Of a stretch of 27,447 nt of DNA, positions 21,980-27,447 are shown piece after piece. The stretch comes from CAYXGE01 sp964464435. GTDB taxonomy: Bacteria > Pseudomonadota > Gammaproteobacteria > Burkholderiales > Methylophilaceae. A model generated the notes under the pieces. That model was given only the letters and a program-made list of their open reading frames with translations, made no database searches and was not told the DNA's origin. A program made the translations under genes and the position numbers. Numbering within the stretch: position 1 is the stretch's first letter; each line of letters starts with the position of its first letter. The stretch is from contig CAYXGE010000017.1 in NCBI GenBank assembly GCA_964464435.1, positions 1-27,447 of the forward strand, written 5' to 3'.

Positions 21980-23254
21980 TTGTTTAAAGCCAACATTTTA
22001 GTGTTATGCCTTTGCTTGGCACTGACTGCCTGTGCGGGTAAAAAAACTAAAAAAGTAGTGAATCCGCCACCTGCGGCAACCAATGCAGAAGCTACGCCAT
22101 CAGACACCAGCCCTGTTGAACCCCCTATACAATTACCAGAGCCTGTTAAAAAAGTAGAGCCGGCAAAACCTATTTCAGAGCCAGCAAAAGTGGTAGATAC
22201 TTCAGGCTACCGCCCAGCTAGTTGGGAAGAGCTTGAGGGCTTAAAGCAAGATGATTTACTCAAAGCATGGCCTGCTTGGTTGCAGAGTTGTAGTACGCTC
22301 AAATTTAAAGTGCAATGGCAAACCGCCTGTGAGGCCGCTTTAGCCATTAAAAAGCCTACCAACTATGCGCTACAACAGTATTTTAAAAATCACTTTACCC
22401 CCTACTTGGCTACCAACGCCGATGGCACTGAAAGCGGTTTGATTACAGGCTATTATCAACCTATTTTAAAAGGTAGCCGCACGCCAACGGCGCAATATCG
22501 TTACCCTTTGTATGCCAAACCAGACGATTTACTTACCATTGAAGTGAGTGCAGTGCACCCTGAGCTTGCTAACAAGCGCGTGCGCGGGCGCTTACAAGGC
22601 AATAAGGTCATTCCCTACTATAGCCGCGCAGAAATTGAGCAAGAGCCATCACCACTTAAAGGTAAAGAACTGTTTTGGGTGGATGATGTGATTGATGCTT
22701 TTTTCTTGCAAGTGCAAGGTTCAGGCATTATCAAGCTTGAAAACGGCGAGCAAGTACCGATTGGCTATGCCGACCAAAATGGACAAGCTTACAATTCCAT
22801 TGGGCGCTTATTGGTAGAGAGAGGCCAACTCAGTGCTGACAAAGCCTCGATGCAAGGTATTAAAGATTGGGCAAAAAATAATATAGACCAGCTTGCCGAG
22901 TTACTTAATAGTAACCCCAGCTATGTATTTTTTAAAGAAATGCCATCTGGCTTAGCAGGCCCACTAGGCGCGCTAGGTGTGCCTATTATGGCTGAGCGCA
23001 GTGTGGCGATAGACCCACGTTATGTGCCTCTTGGTGCGCCACTATTTTTATCTACTACACAACCCAATAGTGCTGTGCCGCTCAAACGCATGATGCTAGC
23101 GCAAGATACAGGAGGCGCGATTAAAGGCCAAGTACGTGCTGACTTTTATTGGGGCACAGGTGCAGAAGCGGGAAAAAAAGCAGGCGCGATGAAACAAGCA
23201 GGAAAAATTTGGGTGTTATTGCCTAAAGCGTATGTATTGAGTGGTCAGAAGTAA
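21980..23254 (+). CDS. mltA: Membrane-bound lytic murein transglycosylase A
   Basis: MltA cleaves the glycan strand of peptidoglycan with formation of 1,6-anhydromuramic ends; it is an outer-membrane lipoprotein. The 424-residue precursor starts MFKANILVLCLCLALTACAG with lipobox LTAC (Cys18). A Pro/Lys/Glu-rich tether (about 22-70) replaces the short linker of the E. coli protein (365 residues). The MltA domain has ESGLITGYYQPILKGSR, then YVFFKEMPSGLAGPLGALGVP, and the C-terminal 3D domain has QDTGGAIKGQ and RADFYWGTG with Asp376 and Asp388, one of which corresponds to the catalytic Asp. The start is TTG at 21980: AGGTAG at 21968-21973 is well placed and this keeps the lysine before the hydrophobic core. 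It ends 38 bp from the convergent phosphatase gene. Confidence 0.95.
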   Translation: MFKANILVLCLCLALTACAGKKTKKVVNPPPAATNAEATPSDTSPVEPPIQLPEPVKKVEPAKPISEPAKVVDTSGYRPASWEELEGLKQDDLLKAWPAWLQSCSTLKFKVQWQTACEAALAIKKPTNYALQQYFKNHFTPYLATNADGTESGLITGYYQPILKGSRTPTAQYRYPLYAKPDDLLTIEVSAVHPELANKRVRGRLQGNKVIPYYSRAEIEQEPSPLKGKELFWVDDVIDAFFLQVQGSGIIKLENGEQVPIGYADQNGQAYNSIGRLLVERGQLSADKASMQGIKDWAKNNIDQLAELLNSNPSYVFFKEMPSGLAGPLGALGVPIMAERSVAIDPRYVPLGAPLFLSTTQPNSAVPLKRMMLAQDTGGAIKGQVRADFYWGTGAEAGKKAGAMKQAGKIWVLLPKAYVLSGQK

Positions 23255-23292
23255 AACATTTTACTATTTTCTAAATAATAGACGTACTAAAT

Positions 23293-24060
23293 TCACCCTG
23301 CTTTGATATGTTCGTCTATCAAGTTTTCATGCTTCATACCCCACACAATGGGGCGCTTGAGTTTAATTTTAATAAAGGCTTCGCGTGCGTTGGGGGCTTG
23401 CCCTGAATGCACTAGCCATGCTGCGGCAACCGTAGCAGAGCGCGAAAGCCCAAGCGCGCAGTGAATACAAATCACACTGTCTTTAGGTTGTTGTTCTAGC
23501 CATGTCATGGCAGTTTTAAGCACTTCTGCACTGGGTACGGTGATGTCGAGCACAGGTAAATTTAGGTAGTTGCTGTGGTCTGTTGCGTTAAATTCTGTGG
23601 TGAGGTCTAGCACTGCATCCCATCGTTGTTTGCTGGGTGCGCGTATGCCACCCACTGCCAATTGCGGAGTTATCATGGTGTATGGCGCTAGGCCTTGGCT
23701 GTAATACCATGCGGATAATTTTGCGAGTAAATGGTAAGGCAATAATACCCATCTGGCCGCCCAGCTACTTTTACCCAAAGCATCTTTTTGAAAAATACAG
23801 GGGCCAACGCCAGAATACGCGGCTGCAACCAATGCAAAAGCCAATGCTGGCCAGAGTAATAGCCAATAGTATTGCTGTAACATTACAGCGGCTGATGTTA
23901 GACCCAAACTAAACAGGGTGTATTTGGTGGCGATGCGTTTATTGGGGTAACTAAAGCGACGATGCCAGCCGCCTTTAGGAAACGCATAGCGAACCAGCAC
24001 AATGCTTGCCATAATCATCAGCAAGTAAGGCAATAAAATGAATAAGTCTGAGGATTGCAT
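23293..24060 (-). CDS. Membrane-anchored dual-specificity phosphatase
   Basis: A 255-residue protein with two halves. Residues 8-120 hold three or four hydrophobic segments (about 8-25, 46-62, 64-85, 103-121); residues 125-255 form a cysteine phosphatase domain. The P-loop is HCALGLSRS with nucleophile C201 and R207 (C-x5-R), and the general-acid Asp is probably D172 in LPVLDITVPS. The domain is of the VHR/DSP type, as in E. coli YnbD and the mitochondrial lipid phosphatase PTPMT1. It is the last gene of a four-gene cluster: the transporter stop codon is two bases before its ATG and no ribosome-binding site is visible, so translation is likely coupled. Substrate unknown; membrane anchoring and neighbours favour a lipid phosphate over a protein substrate. 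Confidence 0.85.
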   Translation of the reverse strand: MQSSDLFILLPYLLMIMASIVLVRYAFPKGGWHRRFSYPNKRIATKYTLFSLGLTSAAVMLQQYYWLLLWPALAFALVAAAYSGVGPCIFQKDALGKSSWAARWVLLPYHLLAKLSAWYYSQGLAPYTMITPQLAVGGIRAPSKQRWDAVLDLTTEFNATDHSNYLNLPVLDITVPSAEVLKTAMTWLEQQPKDSVICIHCALGLSRSATVAAAWLVHSGQAPNAREAFIKIKLKRPIVWGMKHENLIDEHIKAG

Positions 24061-24062
24061 GT

Positions 24063-25415
24063 TTATGACGGTGATTTAAAAATCCATTTAATAAAGGCGC
24101 TAAAGTATTCTGGTTGGCGCAAGCAAAGGTAAATCATGACAACAACATTGAGTAAGGCAGTGATTAAAAACAATTGCGGAATAGTATAGCCATTTTGCAG
24201 TAATGCCAATGAAAACCCTGCTGAAATGACCATGAATAAGGCGTTTAAAATATTATTACCCGCAATCACACGTGACTGGTGGCTTTTTTCTGCGCGGGTT
24301 TGTATCAGCGTGTATAAAGGCACAATATAAAAGCCTGCAAATAAGCCAAGTAATGCAATGTCGGCGAGTAACATCCAATGCGTCCAAATACGTTGACCTT
24401 GTGCATCGTAAGTAGCGGCTAAAAAGCTTTGGCTGCTAAACAAGGCTTTATGTTGATACGCCTCATGTATGCTAGTGGCGTTGTAGTAGAGGTCAATGCC
24501 AAATAGCGTTAAGCCAATGGCACCAAACAATACCAAGCCAAGTTCTACTTTGTGGTTAGATAATTTTTCACATAATAAAGAGCCGATGCCCACACCTAAA
24601 GAAAAAACGGCTAGTAGCATGATAAAAACACTTTCATCACCATACAGCACGTTTTTAGCAAGATTAGGAAACTGTGCTAATAAGGTGGCACCATAAAACC
24701 AAAACCATGAAATAGCCACTAATGCCAGCCAGATTTGCTGGTGCTGCCATGCAAATTTAAGGTTATTGAAGGTTTCGGTAATCGGGTTCCAATTGATTTT
24801 AAGGGCATGCGCAGGGGCTGGTGTGTGCGGAATATCGCGACTCGTTAAATAGCCCATCACAGCCAGCGCTAAAATTGTGATGCTGGTGAGCGTTTCATAA
24901 TGGCTTTGCATGGCTAGCCATGCGCCTAGCACTTGCCCTAATAAAATAGCCACAAAACTACCCATTTCTACCAAGCCATTACCGCCTATCAGTTCATCTT
25001 CTTTAAGATGTTGCGGTAAATACGCATATTTTACTGGGCCAAACACGGTGGAGTGCGACCCCATTAAAAACAATGCGGTGGCCAATAGCACAATGTTGTG
25101 TAAGAAAAATCCTGCGCTGGCAAATAACATAATGCCAATTTCAAACACTTTTACAATGCGTATAATGTGCGAACGTTCATATTTATCGGCGAGTTGCCCT
25201 GCGGTGGCAGAAAACAAAAAGAACGGCAAAATAAACAAGCCAGGTAATAAGGTGGCAAGCGTGGCACTATTAACACTGGTTAAGCTGGCGGCGTGAAATG
25301 CCACCAAGGTAATGAGCGCGGTTTTAAACACATTGTCATTAAACGCACCCAAAAACTGGGTAAAGAAAAAGGGTCTAAACCGTTGCTCTTTTAACAGGGT
25401 AAATTGGTTACTCAT
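24063..25415 (-). CDS. LplT-like MFS transporter (lysophospholipid flippase family)
   Basis: A 450-residue integral membrane protein with about 12 hydrophobic segments. The N-terminus FFFTQFLGAFNDNVFKTAL, followed by GQLADKYER and HSTVFGPVKYAYLPQHL then ELIGGNGLVEMG, is diagnostic of the LplT/Aas-N family of the major facilitator superfamily. LplT moves lysophosphatidylethanolamine across the inner membrane for re-acylation by Aas. In many proteobacteria this domain is fused to, or sits next to, acyltransferase and acyl-ACP synthetase domains; here neither follows. ATG 25415 has a weak AAAGTGA upstream. It lies 24 bp after the alpha/beta hydrolase and 2 bp before the phosphatase, inside one operon. 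The substrate is inferred from family, not seen. Confidence 0.85.
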   Translation of the reverse strand: MSNQFTLLKEQRFRPFFFTQFLGAFNDNVFKTALITLVAFHAASLTSVNSATLATLLPGLFILPFFLFSATAGQLADKYERSHIIRIVKVFEIGIMLFASAGFFLHNIVLLATALFLMGSHSTVFGPVKYAYLPQHLKEDELIGGNGLVEMGSFVAILLGQVLGAWLAMQSHYETLTSITILALAVMGYLTSRDIPHTPAPAHALKINWNPITETFNNLKFAWQHQQIWLALVAISWFWFYGATLLAQFPNLAKNVLYGDESVFIMLLAVFSLGVGIGSLLCEKLSNHKVELGLVLFGAIGLTLFGIDLYYNATSIHEAYQHKALFSSQSFLAATYDAQGQRIWTHWMLLADIALLGLFAGFYIVPLYTLIQTRAEKSHQSRVIAGNNILNALFMVISAGFSLALLQNGYTIPQLFLITALLNVVVMIYLCLRQPEYFSAFIKWIFKSPS

Positions 25416-25439
25416 CAGTTGTTCATTTTCACTTTTAAT

Positions 25440-26261
25440 TTACGGTAGTAATCTTTTTAACCATTGATTTCGATACAAAAATAAGGTGTCTTCTGCATGC
25501 CCTGCCCCTGTCACCATTTCAAGTTTCACTTTATTGGGCGCGCTTGCTACTAAACCTTTTGCGCGCTCGGGTCGTATTAATCTGTCTTGCGTGCCATGAA
25601 TCAAATAAATGGGCTGTTGAATTTTTTGTACCCATGCCTCGGTGCGCATGGGGTAGCGCATTAGTAAATCAACAGGAATCAAGCGTGAAATATTTTCTTT
25701 GGCAACATTTACCAAGGCATCATAAGCCGCCACTAAATACACAGGGTTATGCTGGTGCTTGGCCTCAGTGGCTAGCGCCAAGCCTGTACCTAATGAATAA
25801 CCAAAAATAAAAATATGCTCAGGTTTTTCTTGTGTGGCTAGCCATTGATAAGCGGCTTCAGCATCATCAATTAAATCGTCTTGGCTAAACCAACAATCGC
25901 TAGATTGTCCGTAACCTGGGTAATCCCAAGCCATGAGGTTGTAACCTAAGCGGTGAAAGGCATAGGCATACTCATCAATACTCGCTAGCGATTCACCATT
26001 ACCATGAAACATCATAATAGTGCCTTTGGCCTGATTAATGTTCCATTTGGCAACATGCAGTTTGCCGCATTGCCCTTTAATATAGGCTTGCGTTTGGCTA
26101 TCACCTGCCGTTGGTTGCCAGTTGGCAGGTACAGGTTTGCTATGCTGTGCAGGAAACAGCATGGACTTTTGCTTAAAGTACATGAGTACGCAAAGCCCCA
26201 CATAAATGAGTGCAATAGCTAACAACAGTCTTTTAAAGATTGGTAATTTGAGTCTATTCAT
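25440..26261 (-). CDS. Membrane-anchored alpha/beta hydrolase (YfhR/BEM46-like)
   Basis: A 273-residue serine hydrolase anchored by an N-terminal helix (about 8-27) following a basic tail (NRLKLPIFKR), with the catalytic domain facing the periplasm if the positive-inside rule holds. Oxyanion loop MFHGNGE at 84-90, WDYPGYGQS at 112-120, nucleophile S156 in GYSLGTG, acid D226 in HGTQDRLI, and H255 in GAGHAEDTL complete the triad. This is the arrangement of the BEM46/ABHD13/YfhR group, some of which act on acyl esters. Its ATG is four bases after the stop of the upstream amidohydrolase and has no clear ribosome-binding site, so coupling is likely. Given the LplT-like transporter next to it, a lysophospholipase or acyl-esterase role is a reasonable guess only. 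Confidence 0.87.
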   Translation of the reverse strand: MNRLKLPIFKRLLLAIALIYVGLCVLMYFKQKSMLFPAQHSKPVPANWQPTAGDSQTQAYIKGQCGKLHVAKWNINQAKGTIMMFHGNGESLASIDEYAYAFHRLGYNLMAWDYPGYGQSSDCWFSQDDLIDDAEAAYQWLATQEKPEHIFIFGYSLGTGLALATEAKHQHNPVYLVAAYDALVNVAKENISRLIPVDLLMRYPMRTEAWVQKIQQPIYLIHGTQDRLIRPERAKGLVASAPNKVKLEMVTGAGHAEDTLFLYRNQWLKRLLP

Positions 26262-26265
26262 ATGT

Positions 26266-27447
26266 CTAATTCATGGTATTAGCTGCTTGTTTTGCATGCG
26301 ATTGTTGCGGTTCAAAAAAACGTCTCGTTTCAAATGTTTGATTGGGCAATGCAATACCTTTGTAACGCATGAGACGTTTTAATGCAAAATCAAACATTAA
26401 CGGGTTGTAACGTTTTAGCGCTTGTAAAAATGGCACATGCGCATTATCTAATAAATCTAAGCTAGCAATGTAGGCAGTATTGACCAATGGCAAAATGCCA
26501 GGCAAAGGATAATCTGAACCATTGATGAGGCGATGATGTAAATCGGTTCGTGCCAAAATGGGGCCAATAGCCCATGCGTGGTTAATGAGGGTGACTGCCG
26601 AAATCTCACCAAATACTGTATTGGCATAATCTGCGGTATCCATCAATCTAAAAAACAAATCTATACTCTTTACCGATTGATTTTGATTATCTAAATCTTC
26701 ATCTTCGCCATCGCTTGCGCAGTGGGCCAGCACCACACGCACACCATGGTCTAGCGCACGGCGCGTGCGTAGTGGGTTGCCGTGGCGCTGGTCACCGCCT
26801 TGCACGGCACTCTCTCTACCAGTATGCGTAATAATGGGGATATTAAGCGCGGCAAGTTTTTTATAAAACGCATCACACTTAGCGGATGCTGGGTCTATAC
26901 CCATGCCAGAGGGCAACCACTTAATGGCGCGCGCACCCTGTGCAACGGCTTTATCTAGCGCGTCTAAGGCATCGGCTCGGTATGGGTGTATGGAGGCGAC
27001 CCACTCAAAATGGGCGGAGTGGGCTTGTGCAATAGATGCAGTGTAATCATTGGGCACATGAAAAATAGAATGTTCTTTGACAGCATGGCCTTGCTCATCA
27101 TGAAACCAATCAAAGGCAAATAACATACATTTAAATCCAACAGGCATTTCAGCAGTGACTTGTGCCAAACGTTCAACATAGCTTTGGTCAACACGCGTTT
27201 CATCAGCGCAACTGGCATTCATGTAAAACAACATTTGCGCTTTTAAAGTGGGGTGAAACCAACTGCGCATGTTGGGGTTCATCCATACGCCGGCATGGCT
27301 ATCGCCAGTGCCAGTAATATGTACATGGCTATCCCACACCTGCGTCGGGTCTATGCCATCCCATATTTGTTGCATTAATGGGTGTTGCATGAGGTAATCT
27401 GGCAACCCTGCTAAACAAGGGTTTTTGATGCCGTCTTCAGGCCAAAA
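26266..27447 (-). CDS. TIM-barrel amidohydrolase (amidohydrolase 2 type), 5' end beyond the window
   Basis: The frame is open from the stop at 26266 to the right edge, giving 393 visible residues. A TTG at 27405 could serve as a start, but 14 further codons upstream (FWPEDGIKNPCLAG) are open and look coding, so the real start probably lies outside. Metal-ligand motifs of the PF04909 metal-dependent hydrolase group are present: WDSHVHI (HxH), AIKWLPSGMG with a central Lys, IITHTGRE, VVLAHCASDG and LINGSDYPLPG with the catalytic Asp. Family members act on C-C or C-N bonds (decarboxylases, lactonases, deaminases), and the substrate is not predictable here. There is no signal peptide in the visible part. 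It is the first visible gene of the four-gene cluster, ending four bases before the alpha/beta hydrolase start. Confidence 0.85.
   Translation of the reverse strand, partial: FWPEDGIKNPCLAGLPDYLMQHPLMQQIWDGIDPTQVWDSHVHITGTGDSHAGVWMNPNMRSWFHPTLKAQMLFYMNASCADETRVDQSYVERLAQVTAEMPVGFKCMLFAFDWFHDEQGHAVKEHSIFHVPNDYTASIAQAHSAHFEWVASIHPYRADALDALDKAVAQGARAIKWLPSGMGIDPASAKCDAFYKKLAALNIPIITHTGRESAVQGGDQRHGNPLRTRRALDHGVRVVLAHCASDGEDEDLDNQNQSVKSIDLFFRLMDTADYANTVFGEISAVTLINHAWAIGPILARTDLHHRLINGSDYPLPGILPLVNTAYIASLDLLDNAHVPFLQALKRYNPLMFDFALKRLMRYKGIALPNQTFETRRFFEPQQSHAKQAANTMN

Noticed and set aside
1..27447. Insertion sequences, prophage genes, CRISPR arrays, toxin-antitoxin or defence genes
   Set aside because: I looked for transposase, integrase, repeat-spacer and nuclease signatures across both strands and saw none; gene content is housekeeping plus envelope functions.

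Overview
The window reads as ordinary chromosomal sequence from a betaproteobacterium. The best guess is a member of the Methylophilaceae (Methylotenera/Methylophilus type), judged from protein sequence style, moderate AT-richness and the neighbourhood of argS, priA, hemE, gltBD, hemL and thiD. That assignment is recollection and inference, not a search result. A run of exactly 100 Ns at 1608-1707 inside ettA shows this is a scaffold, possibly from a draft or metagenome assembly. No insertion sequence, prophage, CRISPR array, rRNA or obvious recently acquired island was seen. No stretch longer than about 300 bp lacks a gene.

Layout. Left edge: a 3'-truncated yaeQ (minus) diverges from ettA (plus, broken by the gap). 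A perfect hairpin terminator separates ettA from a minus-strand run: SDR oxidoreductase, small cupin protein, small Cys-rich lipoprotein. Upstream of that, ending at its own strong terminator, is a probable argS - SPOR protein - dsbA operon (minus). priA (plus) diverges from argS and converges on a Pro/Lys-rich single-pass protein of unknown function (minus), followed by hemE. The gltB-gltD operon (glutamate synthase, TAATG overlap) ends at a Rho-independent terminator just upstream of hemE. Next on the minus strand are hemL and thiD; thiD diverges from a 54-residue rubredoxin gene. After a DUF4239-like membrane protein comes tRNA-Gly(CCC), wedged between that gene and a second SDR gene. apaG and mltA follow on the plus strand. 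The right end is a tight four-gene minus-strand cluster: amidohydrolase (open at the right edge), alpha/beta hydrolase, LplT-like transporter and a membrane-anchored dual-specificity phosphatase.

Functional themes. Nitrogen assimilation (gltBD), tetrapyrrole synthesis (hemL, hemE), thiamine pyrimidine salvage/synthesis (thiD), translation (argS, ettA, tRNA-Gly), replication restart (priA), and envelope biology (dsbA, SPOR protein, mltA, LplT-like transporter, phosphatase). Several genes appear to use TTG or GTG starts (argS, gltB, mltA, second SDR).

I did not find a convincing undescribed system. The best candidates for a second look are the right-hand envelope cluster, which suggests a lipid-remodelling module without the usual Aas partner, and the uncharacterised 349-residue protein between priA and hemE.
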